Positions 39,937-51,702 of a stretch of DNA of 64,000 nucleotides are shown in pieces; the stretch's first letter is position 1; each line of letters starts with the position of its first letter. The stretch comes from Schizochytrium sp. TIO01 (lineage: Eukaryota > Sar > Bigyra > Thraustochytrida > Thraustochytriidae): positions 1,158,859-1,222,858 of the forward strand of contig SMSO01000006.1 in assembly GCA_004764695.1 (NCBI GenBank), written 5' to 3'. The notes under the pieces are model-generated. The model worked only from the letters and a program-made list of their open reading frames with translations, was not told the DNA's origin and did no database searches. Both the position numbers and the translations under genes were made by a program.

Positions 39937-41808
39937 ATGCTCTTCTCTTCGAGCGCTCGTGTAGAAGACTCGGGAAATCCATCATCCGATGGAGGCTCTT
40001 CGATTGGCTGGGGCAATGCAGGTCACCTTGATGGAATTCACGTCCGTCGACGTGTGAGCAGCAATGGTACGCGTAATTCATCTAGCGACTACGGAGACAT
40101 CCACAACCCGCATCCATTTCATCACCACGGTGAACATAATGGCCACCACGGGGAGGTAGATCTGCATCATGTTGGGACAAGCTCCCACCGCAACGGATTC
40201 ACTGAAGTCAACCTGCATGATGAAGACGCATCATCTGTTTTTGGCGACCATGTGCACGCTATTGACACGAACGAGACCAAGCAGGGCTTGAACATGTGGC
40301 GGCTTGCAGCGCTAACTTTTTTTACCGTCTCTGGCGGTCCGTACGGTCTGGAACCGCTAATTATGACTGTTGGACCCTATTACAGTATTATTGGCCTGTT
40401 GCTAGTACCATGGGTTTGGGGTATGCCGTGCGCATTAATGACAGCAGAGTTGGCTTCAGCCATTCCAGAAATGGGTGGTTATATCTCGTGGGTGCAGCGT
40501 ACAATGGGTGACTTTTGGGCCTTTCAGAACGGTATTTGGAACATCTTTAGCAACACGTTGGATAACACTTTGTACCCAGTCATGTTCGTTGATTATATTG
40601 AAGAGATGATGGGCCCAACCTTTGAGTTTAGTTTTATGACACGATTTCTGATCGGCTCAATCATGGTTATCTTTCTCGGGTTTGTGAATGTTATTGGTGT
40701 TGATGTGGTGGGAGATGGTGCCAGTGTTTTCGGTGTGTTTGTGATTTTGCCATTTCTTGTAATGGTTATAATCGGTTTTGCTTCTGGCGAAGTGGAGCCT
40801 AGTGATTGGGGTAAATCTACGCCAAGTCTCGACTTTGGTCTTTATGTTTCCATGCTTTTGTGGAACACCTGTGGCTACGATTCAGCCGGTACGTGTGCTG
40901 CCGAAGTAGAGAATCCAGGTAAAATTTACCCCCGTGCTATGCTTTTGACAATCGTCTCTACCACTTTGCTCTATGTTCTTCCAATTATGGTCGGTGTTTC
41001 TTTTGCAACGGACTACTCAGCTTGGGATGACGGTCATTTTGTTACGATTGGTGAATTGATCGGAGGTAAATTTCTCAAAATCTTTGTCCTTGTTGCAGGT
41101 TGTGTATCTTCGCTGGGTCTGCTAAACTCTACAATGTGCACGTCATCACGTGCACTGGCATGCATTGCTGGATTTGGCTATGCCCCCAAAGTTGTAGCCC
41201 GTATCCATCCTAAATATGGAACACCAGTTGTGGCTATCTTTCTTAATTCAATCTCCATCATTGCCTTGGTGGCTACAGGTCTTGACTTCGAGTCTATTGC
41301 ACAAATGTCCATGTGGCTCTATGCACTTACCCTATCGTTTGAGTTTTTTGCGCTCATGCTACTGCGCACGCAAGAGCCCGAACTTGAGCGGCCTTACCGG
41401 ATTCCTCTTGGCTACTGGTCGTTGTGGGTGATGTGCTCCCTTCCTTTGGGGTGCTGTGTCTTTCTTCTCGTACTTTCGGAGGCCCAAACCTGGTACATTT
41501 GCACAGGTATTCTAATTTTTGGTCTTATCATGCTTATCCCATATTATATCACTAGTGGCAAGCCAGTTATCTTGCCCAGGCCTCTCCAGGGCCTGTGCTA
41601 CTTGTGTTGCCGCTGCAATGCATTTCGTCCAGTCAAGGTTGACGAGCAAGATGCGGACGCAACTGAGATCCCAGATACAAAATTCACCACAGATAATGCT
41701 GCAGAGGTTCAAATGACCGACCTCAACCTTAGTGCTGCGAGGCGAAAAGAGCATACCTCTTTTGATGAAGAGGATGAGAATGACTTAGAACCACTGCAAT
41801 TTACCTGA
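39937..41808 (+). CDS. amino acid/polyamine permease (APC superfamily, PUT/LAT-like)
   Basis: 623 aa from ATG 39937. A ~115-residue cytosolic N-terminus is His/Ser/Asp-rich (several HH pairs). The transmembrane core begins LAALTFFTVSGGPYGLEPL, whose GGPYGLE is the TM1 substrate-backbone motif typical of plant/protist polyamine uptake transporters (GGPFGxE). About 12 hydrophobic segments follow, including PWVWGMPCALMTAELASAIP with EMGGYISWV (TM2-3) and WNTCGYDSAGTCAAEVENPG (TM6 and conserved loop). The C-terminal ~75 residues are hydrophilic and acidic. Likely imports polyamines or amino acids across the plasma membrane or an endomembrane; substrate not determinable. Single exon. Confidence 0.9.
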   Translation: MLFSSSARVEDSGNPSSDGGSSIGWGNAGHLDGIHVRRRVSSNGTRNSSSDYGDIHNPHPFHHHGEHNGHHGEVDLHHVGTSSHRNGFTEVNLHDEDASSVFGDHVHAIDTNETKQGLNMWRLAALTFFTVSGGPYGLEPLIMTVGPYYSIIGLLLVPWVWGMPCALMTAELASAIPEMGGYISWVQRTMGDFWAFQNGIWNIFSNTLDNTLYPVMFVDYIEEMMGPTFEFSFMTRFLIGSIMVIFLGFVNVIGVDVVGDGASVFGVFVILPFLVMVIIGFASGEVEPSDWGKSTPSLDFGLYVSMLLWNTCGYDSAGTCAAEVENPGKIYPRAMLLTIVSTTLLYVLPIMVGVSFATDYSAWDDGHFVTIGELIGGKFLKIFVLVAGCVSSLGLLNSTMCTSSRALACIAGFGYAPKVVARIHPKYGTPVVAIFLNSISIIALVATGLDFESIAQMSMWLYALTLSFEFFALMLLRTQEPELERPYRIPLGYWSLWVMCSLPLGCCVFLLVLSEAQTWYICTGILIFGLIMLIPYYITSGKPVILPRPLQGLCYLCCRCNAFRPVKVDEQDADATEIPDTKFTTDNAAEVQMTDLNLSAARRKEHTSFDEEDENDLEPLQFT

Positions 41809-42881
41809 GAAAGAGGATTTACTGATGAAGAAAGCTCTCGTTTACAAGTGTCTGTCACATCTCTTCTCCGTGCCTCTTGAGCCTTGGTTCTCCTGTAGTC
41901 TCCCTCAATTTACAGCAATTGCTTTAAGGAATTAGCCTTTAATCTTCAGCACTATAAAATACTGCAGTAAAGGGGAAAAGTCCAAAGGCTTAAAAATAAA
42001 GAGGTCTGCCTTTGCATAGAACTGCTTGCGCAGTCCCATATCGGAATTAAGAAGAAAGCCTTCAGTTACCAGGGGTTTTGCCTTGCTGTTGAAATACCTT
42101 TGGTTTGGGCCTCCCTTACGACAATACTCAAGATAATGGAAATGAACTATATGTTTACTATTATTGCCAAAACTTTACTATACCCTTTTAGTCACATGAG
42201 ACTAAACAGATTTGTATTTAGCTTTCCTGCAAATGTGGAAGAGAACAAAAGATTCGTTCTTTTTTCTTCTTTTTCCTATTTCCTCTTGTCCTAATGTAAG
42301 TGAGGGAGGTTTTGTGCTCACCTCATGAACATACTATCTTCTCCAAGATTTTGAGAAAACAGTTGTTAATACATGTAAAGTTGACACTCATTTCCATATG
42401 AGTGGACATTCATTAGTATGTAACTTGACATTCACGTATGAATGATAAGCTTTCATTTTAATATGTAGAGCAAGAGTTTATTGGATTATGTATCAATAGT
42501 ATAATAAATATCATCTATTTTGTATGAAAAGTAGATATTCCTTTATATATGTAAAGTTGACATATATGTATGGTAGACATATCTTAATATATAAAGACGT
42601 CCATTTATGTGTGTAGTGTAGTCATTCGTTTAAATACATTCGTTTTTAGAACATAGGTAGTATAAACATTTAACAATATGTAAATTATACTAAACATGAA
42701 GTCTGAACAACGCAATTATGATATTCTATTCCTCTATAGCACAATAACATGTAAATATTCTTGAGAAAAGCAAAGCAAAACATCAGATTAAACCCAGTAT
42801 ACAGTCAAGTATGGGTTTGGTTCTGACTAACTTGAGGGATTTTATGTTTTAAATCAACTACGATGATGTTCATTGCTCTAG
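41809..42881. other. AT-rich convergent intergenic region with a diffuse repeat
   Basis: Between the convergent transporter and BSD genes. From about 42370 to 42650 the words TGTAAAGTTGACA (42376-42388 and 42550-42562), TGGACATTCAT and CTTGACATTCA recur, as if a short minisatellite had decayed. No gene. Confidence 0.4.
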
Positions 42882-44012
42882 CTACAGAGGAACCATAGCT
42901 GCGAGCTGCTCAATTGCCTCATCCATGACCTTATGAAAATAGTGATTCCAGAAGCGTCCCTTGCTCAGGTGATGAGGGATAAGCTCACGAAAGGGTGCAC
43001 CGAGGTTAGGGTCAAGTGCCCATGCAGCTTGGACGGCCTCCCGGTCCCTGGCCATATCGAACTGGAAATTATTAGCGGCCTGGAAGATAGCAACATAAGA
43101 CTCCTGACCTTTAGAGGTTGGGTTGAGAAGCTCAAGGTCCGTAAAGGTTTCTACTCGTGAAGAAAGGGAAAGAATACGATATTTCAACATGACCCAAAAC
43201 TTATCAGGGATACCCGGGCCTTTATGAGCAGCTACCTCTTCAAGCAGGACGCTCAAGAAAGTGGGCGCTGAAATCCTAAGCACGTCCATGACGAGTTTCT
43301 TATCCCCCTCAGACAAGTCACCTGCTTCAGCTGCAGACAACTTTAGTGATGGACCAGGTTTTGCAGGTTTTGCCTGAGCAATAAAGGCTGCTAGCTCTGA
43401 GTAGGACTTAAAGGAGAGTCCCGATAACTGTTTTGTAGCAGAGACGTAGGTCTTGCCATCAACAGCAAAGAACCCATCGGGAATATTGTCAGAACTTAAA
43501 TGGTGAGAGAACATGGTTTTTAGGGCTTCATCATCAATACCAGAAAAGAGCCAATGGCGAAGATGAGCAATGTGTGTAAAGTAGTTCTTGAAAAACTCTA
43601 GCTCAGAAAGTTGATTTGCGCGAACTAGCTGCGGCTTGACCTTGGACAGCCGAGAGTCAAGCTCGCATGCTGCGAGAACAGCATCACGGTCCAGTGGGTC
43701 CGTAAGATCAAACTGGAATCCACTTGTGGACACTCTATGGATAACGCCTGGGTCAGGTTGACGAAATGGAGCAAATCGCATTTTCTTGCCTTCGGCAGGC
43801 TCCGTCAGCGCAAGGAATTTAGTATAGAATTCTGCCAGCCTCTGAACATCTTTCTTACAGATCTCGGCGATCCAACGGTACGAGGGGACATCGGTGCAGT
43901 CTCCATGAAATCGCAGCAAGCGTGTCAAAGGACCAACTTCGCTTCGCAAAAGGTCTGACTGCGTCTCGGTACCCGTTGCAATGGGTGCAGCTGTAGAGGA
44001 GTTAGCGCCCAT
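42882..44012 (-). CDS. tandem BSD-domain protein, probably N-myristoylated
   Basis: 376 aa from ATG 44012. It starts MGANSSTAAP, a strong myristoylation signal (Gly2, Ser5/6). Two BSD-like domains are visible. At ~98-148 are FQFDLTDPLDRDAVLAACEL and SELEFFKNYFTHI. Near the C-terminus are FQFDMARDREAVQAAWALDP and LSKGRFWNHYFHKV. The phi-F-D and L-S-x-x-x-F-W-x-x-Y-F pattern defines BSD domains, found in TFIIH p62, synapse-associated proteins and BSDC1-type proteins. A predicted myristoyl anchor argues for a membrane-linked rather than nuclear role. The intervening ~160 residues are helical with no known motif. Divergent from PPIH. Confidence 0.75.
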   Translation of the reverse strand: MGANSSTAAPIATGTETQSDLLRSEVGPLTRLLRFHGDCTDVPSYRWIAEICKKDVQRLAEFYTKFLALTEPAEGKKMRFAPFRQPDPGVIHRVSTSGFQFDLTDPLDRDAVLAACELDSRLSKVKPQLVRANQLSELEFFKNYFTHIAHLRHWLFSGIDDEALKTMFSHHLSSDNIPDGFFAVDGKTYVSATKQLSGLSFKSYSELAAFIAQAKPAKPGPSLKLSAAEAGDLSEGDKKLVMDVLRISAPTFLSVLLEEVAAHKGPGIPDKFWVMLKYRILSLSSRVETFTDLELLNPTSKGQESYVAIFQAANNFQFDMARDREAVQAAWALDPNLGAPFRELIPHHLSKGRFWNHYFHKVMDEAIEQLAAMVPL

Positions 44013-44786
44013 CTTGCGCTTGCCAACTTGGACTGTCCAACGTCACAGTCAATGTTGGCTTTTTCTGAAGTAACCAAATAATGCTACAAACGCGAGAGTG
44101 GAGACTTTCACGATGAATTTATATTGTAAGCCCTTCACGAGAGACTCAAGCAACTACGCAATTGCTACCGTCAAGGTCGAGGAGTCGATCGAAAGAAGAT
44201 TGATCTCCTTGTTTCTTATCTGTTTGAAGTTAATACAAGCTTATATAGTTTCTGCTAATGCGCCGTTAAAATTAACTCTACTTGGTCCCATGGTACCCAA
44301 TATGGTCCCATCTCATGACGTATAAGTTTCTAAATCTCCCAGTTTTCTAGTTTCTCATCATGCTAGGATATCCCCGCGAAATTCTCAGGCTGGAAGTATA
44401 TACCTACATTTGTTTTAAAAATTCACTGATTTTTAAGATGGCCCAACGCTCCATATGACTCTGTATCGAAAATCTGATGAAGCGATTGAAACCTATTTGA
44501 TGGAAAAAATTTACTTTGATGGTTGCATATTAGGCCCTTACTTCTATGAACTACCTGTTTGTTATTATTATTTATTACTATGAGGCAAACATTTGAGAGA
44601 GCCTTGTTCGCTCGCTGTCTGGTCATGCAAAGTGAGCGAGAAAGAGAGCAAAGCGCGATATTCGCGACGCATCGAGAATCTCGGTGTGTCACAGGGGTCG
44701 GAAGCGAGGCGACTAGAGAAACACATTTGTTCATAGCCTAAGATTTTGTCAACCGTCTTGATTGGGTTTTTCCTTTGTTCTTCAAG
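44013..44786. other. divergent intergenic region
   Basis: A 774-base gap between the BSD gene and PPIH, holding both promoters. No other signal. Confidence 0.5.
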
Positions 44787-45335
44787 ATGGATCCGCTCCT
44801 GAGTGCCGCCTTAAAGCGTGGAAACCCAGTGGTCTTCATGGACGTCTCAATTGGAGGGCAGCCTCAGGGCAGACTCCGATTCGAGCTTCGCAAGGACGTT
44901 GTGCCACGGACTACAGAGAACTTTAGACAGCTCTGCACTGGCGAGATGCGTAAAGATGGCTTTCCAGTTGGCTACAAGGGTGCCAAGTTTCATCGGATCA
45001 TCAAGGATTTCATGGTGCAGGGTGGAGACTTTTTAAATGGGGACGGGACGGGTAGCACCTCCATTTATGGCACCCGCTTCGATGACGAGAACTTTGAGCT
45101 CAAACATGATGGTCCAGGGCTTTTGTCAATGGCTAATTCGGGCCCAAACACGAATGGGTGTCAGTTTTTCATTACCTGCGCAAAGTGTGAGTGGCTAGAT
45201 GGCAAACATGTCGTCTTTGGCAAACTTCTTGCTGATGAAGAGTCCTCGCTGCTTCTGAGAAAACTGGAAAATGTCCGCACAAAGGCTCAGAGTCCGCAAC
45301 TTGAGTGTCTGGTCACTGAGTGTGGCGAGCTCTAA
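44787..45335 (+). CDS. PPIH: peptidyl-prolyl cis-trans isomerase H (cyclophilin, U4/U6-associated)
   Basis: 182 aa from ATG 44787; the frame upstream offers only TTG. It is a single cyclophilin domain: [33 protein letters not shown] with catalytic Arg70, [18 protein letters not shown], and [13 protein letters not shown] with the cyclosporin-contact Trp136. The [16 protein letters not shown] block and the CGEL end are specific to the PPIH group. PPIH binds PRPF4 in the U4/U6 snRNP and catalyses proline isomerisation in the spliceosome. The catalytic residues look complete. An extra short N-terminus ([12 protein letters not shown]) replaces the animal one. Confidence 0.94.
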   Translation: MDPLLSAALKRGNPVVFMDVSIGGQPQGRLRFELRKDVVPRTTENFRQLCTGEMRKDGFPVGYKGAKFHRIIKDFMVQGGDFLNGDGTGSTSIYGTRFDDENFELKHDGPGLLSMANSGPNTNGCQFFITCAKCEWLDGKHVVFGKLLADEESSLLLRKLENVRTKAQSPQLECLVTECGEL

Positions 45336-46060
45336 GCACTTTTTCTTCTTCTGTCATTGCTGGGTGCGTGTTATACCTGGCGATATCAAGTAGTACCAGT
45401 ACCAAAAAGTGCATGAAATAGTACTCTACAGATGCTGTCCCCGCCATTTGTGTACCCTCCCCCCTCGAATATCCGATACTACCTGCTATCGGATACCAAA
45501 TCGAAACCCGGCGTATATATTTTTTATAATCCAATGAAGCAAGTGTCTTTCTCCCTTTCAAACAATTCAAAACTGACCTGAGACAATTCTATAGTATACA
45601 CTTCATATTTTCATTTGGCTGTTGATGATTCTCCTCATCTGTAGTCTATGAATTCTTTAAAATATGCGAACGCATATGATAAAGAAGACAGTTTCTGCCG
45701 AATAAACTACTTCTGCTAATTCGTTGTAGGGCGAAAGTTTGCCTATGCTGACTTAATCGCGACAAAAATATGACTCTAGCTTTTATGTTGTGACTTAGGG
45801 TAATTTGGCCAACTCAAGCAGCTGCCCATGCTGCTACACGAGAGGTTCATTCTGTATGGGTCTGAATAAATGGAGTTATGAAGTAAGGCTTACACTCTTT
45901 CATAGTAACGGAGAAACCTCGCACATGATCAATTCTGTTTACGAAGCGAAAGGGCTGAGCCACCGCTGCAACAACAATTACTCAGTCGAAGGAGTAAACA
46001 AAAGAAAGAAGAAAACAAACAAAAGAACAAACAAACAAAAAAGCCAAGGTAGTATAACAT
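45336..46060. other. convergent intergenic region
   Basis: 3' flanks of PPIH and of the PP2C gene. A/C-rich AAACAAAC tracts lie near 46005-46040. No gene. Confidence 0.5.
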
Positions 46061-47311
46061 TCACACAACATAGCATAGGATAGCAGTCATGTTGTCTGCT
46101 TGGTTTCCGAAATGGGCGTGCGCGAGGCGCATGTTCACAGACATGAGTGCTTGGGCAGCCGGTTTACAGTCACCAGACTTGACGGTTGGATCAACAAGAT
46201 CTTCGCGTAGGGCCTCAACAACAACATCAGGATATTTGAAGTTATCCCACACACCATCTGTGCAGACAAGAAGGCATGATGGACCGGAGCTAGACTTGTG
46301 GAGATCGGCCAAGTTAATATCGCGAATCTCTGGCACACAACTTACACCAAAGCTGTTAAGATGATAATCAGCAAGGGATCGGGTAAAGGCCAAAGCGTCT
46401 TGAAAACGTGCCATTGGGCTGGGTGGTGTTGTGACGAGTGTCGCAAACTCGCTGCGAACATTTTTGAAATAGGAACCTCCATTAGTACGTCTGATTGAGT
46501 CGAAGTCTTCCTCGTCTACCTCGAAAATGGGAGGGCAGGTAGCCTTGCTCATGGAGGATGCATCGTAAACAAAGCGAAGCTGGGGCATACGGCCCGTATC
46601 ATCAGGTCTAAAGTTACGAATACGTTTGAACTCATCAACATTCTCTGGCGAGTGCTCAGCAGAGAGCTCTTCGTACAAAGGTTGACCATCGTGATCAAGA
46701 CCTCCCCAAAGCGCAGTAGAATCGCCAACATTGGCAACAATCATACGATTACTACCTCCAAACACAATCACAACCGTTGCTGTGGTACCACCGTGGGTGC
46801 ACGACCAGGCACTAGCGCTAGACTTCCGTTTGATCAAGTAGCCCTCCTCAGTTTCCTGAACCTGCCAGCCTGCCTTGAGATACTTCTCACGAAACTGATC
46901 TCGAATATTATCGTGAGCGGCGCGGAAGACCTTCGTGAGTGCAGCCTCAGGGTCCTCTGAGATTTTTTCCATGGTCTCTATCTGACTGAGGTGTTCATGA
47001 AATGTGTTACGCGCAATTTCAGCGGCCAACTCACCAAGCTCGCGACCGTGACCATCAAAGACGGCCATGACAAGGTTTTGTTCAACCATGAAAAAGTCGA
47101 ACTTGTCCTGATTCACAGCACCACCGCCAATATCAGTAGCAGAGGAGACAAGAAGACGAAGCCCAGAGGCAGCGCCGGCCTTGCCATCATCCTGGACAAA
47201 GGCCTGGTGTTCAACACCTTCTAGGGCAGCAAGATCATCAACAAACTGGTCAAAGTTCGAGGTCAGCTGCCTTGTAAGGGGCGCTGGGGGTTTTGGCATC
47301 TCATCCGACAT
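46061..47311 (-). CDS. PP2C-type protein phosphatase (PPM family)
   Basis: 416 aa from ATG 47311 (MSDEMPKPPAP); the frame upstream has no ATG. PP2C motifs occur in order: VNQDKFDFF (67-74), AVFDGHGRELGELA (83-96), GGTTATVVIVF (174-184), ANVGDSTALWGG (193-204), LLVCTDGVWDNF (347-358) and DNMTAILCYVV at the C-terminus. The metal-binding Asp residues of DGHG, TDG and DNMT are all present, so it should be an active Mg/Mn-dependent Ser/Thr phosphatase. An insertion around 215-330 lengthens the flap region compared with minimal PP2C. No targeting signal. Substrates unknown. Confidence 0.92.
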   Translation of the reverse strand: MSDEMPKPPAPLTRQLTSNFDQFVDDLAALEGVEHQAFVQDDGKAGAASGLRLLVSSATDIGGGAVNQDKFDFFMVEQNLVMAVFDGHGRELGELAAEIARNTFHEHLSQIETMEKISEDPEAALTKVFRAAHDNIRDQFREKYLKAGWQVQETEEGYLIKRKSSASAWSCTHGGTTATVVIVFGGSNRMIVANVGDSTALWGGLDHDGQPLYEELSAEHSPENVDEFKRIRNFRPDDTGRMPQLRFVYDASSMSKATCPPIFEVDEEDFDSIRRTNGGSYFKNVRSEFATLVTTPPSPMARFQDALAFTRSLADYHLNSFGVSCVPEIRDINLADLHKSSSGPSCLLVCTDGVWDNFKYPDVVVEALREDLVDPTVKSGDCKPAAQALMSVNMRLAHAHFGNQADNMTAILCYVV

Positions 47312-49391
47312 GGTGTCCGGGGTTGGATTAGGCGTGGGTGCAGACCTTGTCTTTTTGCCAGTAGTCTTCCGGCAAGAAAACAAGGTAGCAAAAACGGGAG
47401 GACGGAAGTGATAAATGGAGGAGTCCCGAAAGGATTCACAGAAAGGAAATAGGAGAATCCGCAAGCAAGCGGACCTCTGTTTCTTTCTCTCCCGTTAAAG
47501 ATTGGGAATCAGTACCTCTTTAGCTTGAATTCAAGCACACGGTTAGACTCCCAAGAGTACCCTCAGAAGCTATATAGATAGTTCTCTGGCGGCGTTATCT
47601 ATCTGACTGCGTTTGCTAACAGTTGATCTAAGAAGAATAACAATGAACAAGGGCAAATTCGGATCCAGCAACAACGAAGGTGATCACAATGATCGTAACG
47701 AAATGTCAAATCAACTCAAAGAGCAAGACCCAACAGTAGCAACAATAATCTGAGCAAAAGGCAGATCACTAAATAAAGAGGCCCTCACTAGCTTTGAGAA
47801 ACCACGGACCCTCCGCAGTTTATTATCAAGTCAAACTTGAAACCTAGGCTGTAGCGCTATCCGTCTGTGTTGCAGGAAAGAAACCACGAATGCTTTCGTC
47901 ACCCGCGGTCAACGAAAGAGCAATAAAAGAAACTGCTCCTAAACTTTCAACGTGTCTACTTTATGTGCACAAACAATTCAATAACAAAGGTCAGTCAGCA
48001 AGTCCTTGGCGGAAAATTTAATCCAACAAAGAAAAAAAGAGGTGATGCAAGCAACAAAGCTTGGACGTCTTCCCAGTGAATTCTGGAGAGTTTTGAGTAC
48101 GTAATCCTTTCGTCAGACGCCAATTCACCGAACCTAGAGGGACGTACGAGTCGCTCGAAGTAAGCTCGTGCTGTTCCTTTTCCTAGCTACTCACTTTTTC
48201 AGCAAGTAAGAAAGTAAGTGCGTGAAAGAGTGTGAATGAGCAAATGAACGAGCGATGGACTTGCGGCCGTACTCAGGGATAGCCTCAGAACTCGCGTCTG
48301 GCACCTTTGACAGTTAATTATTCGAATGGCTTGCGTATGGGCGGCGCTCTCGACCAGGGCTGTCTCTGTAAGAGAGACTGAAGAGGAGGATGGATGCCTG
48401 TCCAAGTGAGCGAATGGAAATCCCTCACTCAAGCAACGAACGAGCAGGAGGACTATACCTCAACGACCGAACGAGCGCAGTCAGAGTCTCTGGGCACGAG
48501 GCCGAACCCCTGCGCAGAATCACGTACACGTACACGTACCCGCAGAGAGCGAGCAACCAAGCGACTGAGCAAGCGTAGCACGCCGGCCCCGTCGCTGCTG
48601 ATTCAAGTCTGGAGCGAAGGAGGCTCTGGCGTGGCAATCGTTGCTTAGTATACTCTACTTGTGGCGCCTTTTTGTTCTACTGTAACCCACCCCACTACAC
48701 TGCACTATACATACCGCAAGTCAACTACTCCAGAGGGGATAGCGCCCTAGGGCCCGCCTACTCCTGCACTAGGGCACCTGGGAAAAAGGGGAAAGAAAAG
48801 AAAAGGAAAGAAGAAACAAAGATATTTATTAGGCCTAGTATGCAAGCACGCCGAGGCCTAGCGATACCGCTAGGAGGGCCCTACGCGCCATAACAAACCG
48901 CGACGCGAGGCAGTTAGCGTGGGCCTAGCAGGTCTTAGGCGGTAGTTAGCAGTACTTGGGACTAAGCACTCGGGGAAAAAAGAAAAAGAAAAGAAGTCAA
49001 AGCGAAACAACTTTTAGAAGTTAAACTCGAAGAAAGATCGCAATGATCCTCTCCGCATGCTAATAAACCACTAGTGCCCACTAGTGCCTACCTACATGCC
49101 TCGATAGGTAATAGATACCTACCTACCTGCTAATAAGCACCCGCTCCTAGACGTTCTTCGTAGGTAGCTCGTAGCAGCGGCAACAGCTGAGATGATAGGT
49201 ATTATGGTCTAGATAGTGATAGTGACAATGATAGTGATAGAGATGAAGTACAATTTATCTAATGATGAGATATCGCTCAATCCTAAACAACCCAGCCAAG
49301 CATAAGCGACTCCTAGAGAGGCCTATGCTTCGACTGAGGTCAGAGCCGCATAGAGATAACTATGGATCACCTCTTGAGAGACTAATTAGAG

Positions 49392-49417
49392 ACATACATA
49401 CATACATACATACATAC
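49392..49417 (+). repeat. (ACAT)n microsatellite
   Basis: Six uninterrupted ACAT units followed by AC, with further copies interspersed at 49460-49490. Confidence 0.9.
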
Positions 49418-50642
49418 TATCACTTAGTAAAGAGCGATCGAAGAGTTCATTTAACTCATCACATACATTACATACATACAGACAAACATATGTACTATCG
49501 CTGTGGCTTGCAACTCACCGCGACTAATTTGAAGGCTGACTAGGAAGGCAGCTGCTACGAGTGGCTGTCTCGCGTTCTTGCTGCCGTGGAATTAATCAAA
49601 CAATCTCTTCAGAGCTCAGCAGTTTAGTGCGTAGTTACTCCACTAATCTTGCAGGATGTAGTAGTTAGGCAACAACAAGTGATTCCGTGCTAGGACCCCG
49701 CCTACTGTTCCTAAAACCATGGCGAAAGAGAACGCAGAACGCACCTCCATTGTCCTTAATAGATAGAAAGTAAGCAGTGCTCAGGCTGTTTAACCTTACT
49801 GCAAGCCCTAGCAGGCAGTAGTGGTGGTAATTGTAGCAGTAGCAGTAACGAGGATAATGATAATACGGCAAGACTAGAAGGGTATAAAAGACGTGCATAA
49901 CCAGTGGTGGCTAAGACTGGTGGTCAAGGTTATTAAGATGGATGAGCATGGTGCCATACTCTAGACTGGAGGTAGAAGAAGCAGTATCTTGCTTTGTGAA
50001 ACTTGGCAATGCTTAGAAGGTCTACTACTCTTGTTCTGTTCAAGTCTACTTTTCGTTTTCTCTCACTTCACCCTTTCGTAAGACACTCTGTGGCACTACG
50101 TATAGGAAAACAAGCTATAGACTAGGTATTCCATTCTCATATTACTGTCAGTAGTAATACTCTTGAGCATTGTGCGATCAATCTCAGAGAGAGCTGTAGC
50201 TAGGAGCAACCTTTTGCTCAGAATTGGGCTTGACCCCTTCCGAAGGTACCAAGGCTTTGAGCACCAAACCGAAAAACACCGCATACGCTTTGAAGGGTCC
50301 AATCGCACATGGACGTAGCGTGATAGCGTGGACAGGTAAAACGAACTCAGGAGAGACCAGCTTCACTAGATTAGCTTAGCTTAGGTTAGCTGAGGTTAGC
50401 TTAGATTGCCCCCAAGACGCTCCCGGTTTGGGGAGTGGCGTTCTTTGGCTGCGGCTTTAGCTACGGCTGCTGATCTTGCTGCGATGAGTAGCCAAGCAGC
50501 CAAGCAACCAGAGAGCTTGACGGAGTATCCACTGACTCCAAGGAGCGATTCTCTGGTCACGTTTGATTCACAGGGTTAGTGCACGTGCACAGCTCACAAC
50601 CGATTGACGAACTCATTTATTCATTCATTCGCTCATAAATGT

Positions 50643-50663
50643 ATGCATGCATGCATGCATGCA
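50643..50663 (+). repeat. (ATGC)n microsatellite
   Basis: Five ATGC units, self-complementary. Confidence 0.9.
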
Positions 50664-51702
50664 ACGGAGTGGCAATTTGATGGTTTGAGTTAATTGAGTT
50701 ATTGCAAGAGCGGCTTGCTGGGCAAACTTGCGACGAGGAGTCGGCTGTGAAGAGCTGGGTAGCTAGAGCATCACTTGTCAAGGTGGATCATGATGGTCTG
50801 TTCGCGGATTTCCTCGCTGTTCAATCGATTGCCCGAGGCCTCCCTCAGAAGGACTTGGATTTGCTCGCCGTCACCAGCCTCAATTGGGGTTTGTGGCAGA
50901 GCCAGGTAGCTATTTGCTCAACCAATCCAACGGTGTCATTGATGTTTGCCAGGTGTGCTCTGTTCTGATGACGCCGACGAATTGCAAAATTCGGCGTGAG
51001 GACTTGCTTCCCTGTAAAGAAAGAAGGCGCAATCGCCAAGCCAAATCCGCGGATTCGAGGAAGCCCGCTGGGTAGCGTTCGCAATCATCGTGCCTGAACA
51101 TACCGAAGATTCCATGAGCGATTGCACCAGCAATGCCTGGCAACGCCACTTGGCCCCATTCAGCGGGCTATAAATTGCGAGTTTGCAATCTCACTCGCGC
51201 CATCCACATCTCCACGCGTCCCAAACGCCACACCGTTGAAGAGATCGTTGTCTCGTTCGTTCGAGTGCTCCTCCACAGACAATGCCAAGCGCTAGCACTC
51301 CAATACACACCTTTCGCGCATTTCTTGCCTCATTTCTCCAACCCTTCGCTAAGATCTTCATTTCTTCGACTCTGCCCAGGCTGTTATAAAGAGGCCAAGA
51401 ATCCAAGAACTGAGGCCTGTCCTGTGCAGGTGGATGCTGCCTCCCCTCAGAAGCAGAGCCCTTTCGAAAAGATCCCTCGCCCTTGAAGGATGTAAACCTT
51501 CTCATCGTCGCAGCAATCGTAGCTGATACGATACTTATTACGAAGGGCCCTCAGTAGGCACCCCTAATAGTCACTAGGCGCCTAGTATGGCGTAATCATC
51601 CCTTTGTTCCTCCTTCTTTGTGAACTGCCCAATGCTATTACTTACTTACTAACTAACTAACTAACGCACTAAACGCCCCTCATAGGGACAACGATAGCAA
51701 TA

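Noticed and set aside
48390-48648. Overlapping small frames on both strands near 48.4-48.6 kb
   Set aside because: Low-complexity Arg/Thr/Ser translations from CGTACACGTACACG-type sequence, with no consistent frame or similarity.
50371-50405. TTAGC-type repeats as an internal telomere tract
   Set aside because: The unit is irregular and not TTAGGG or another known telomere repeat; it is only a degenerate short repeat.
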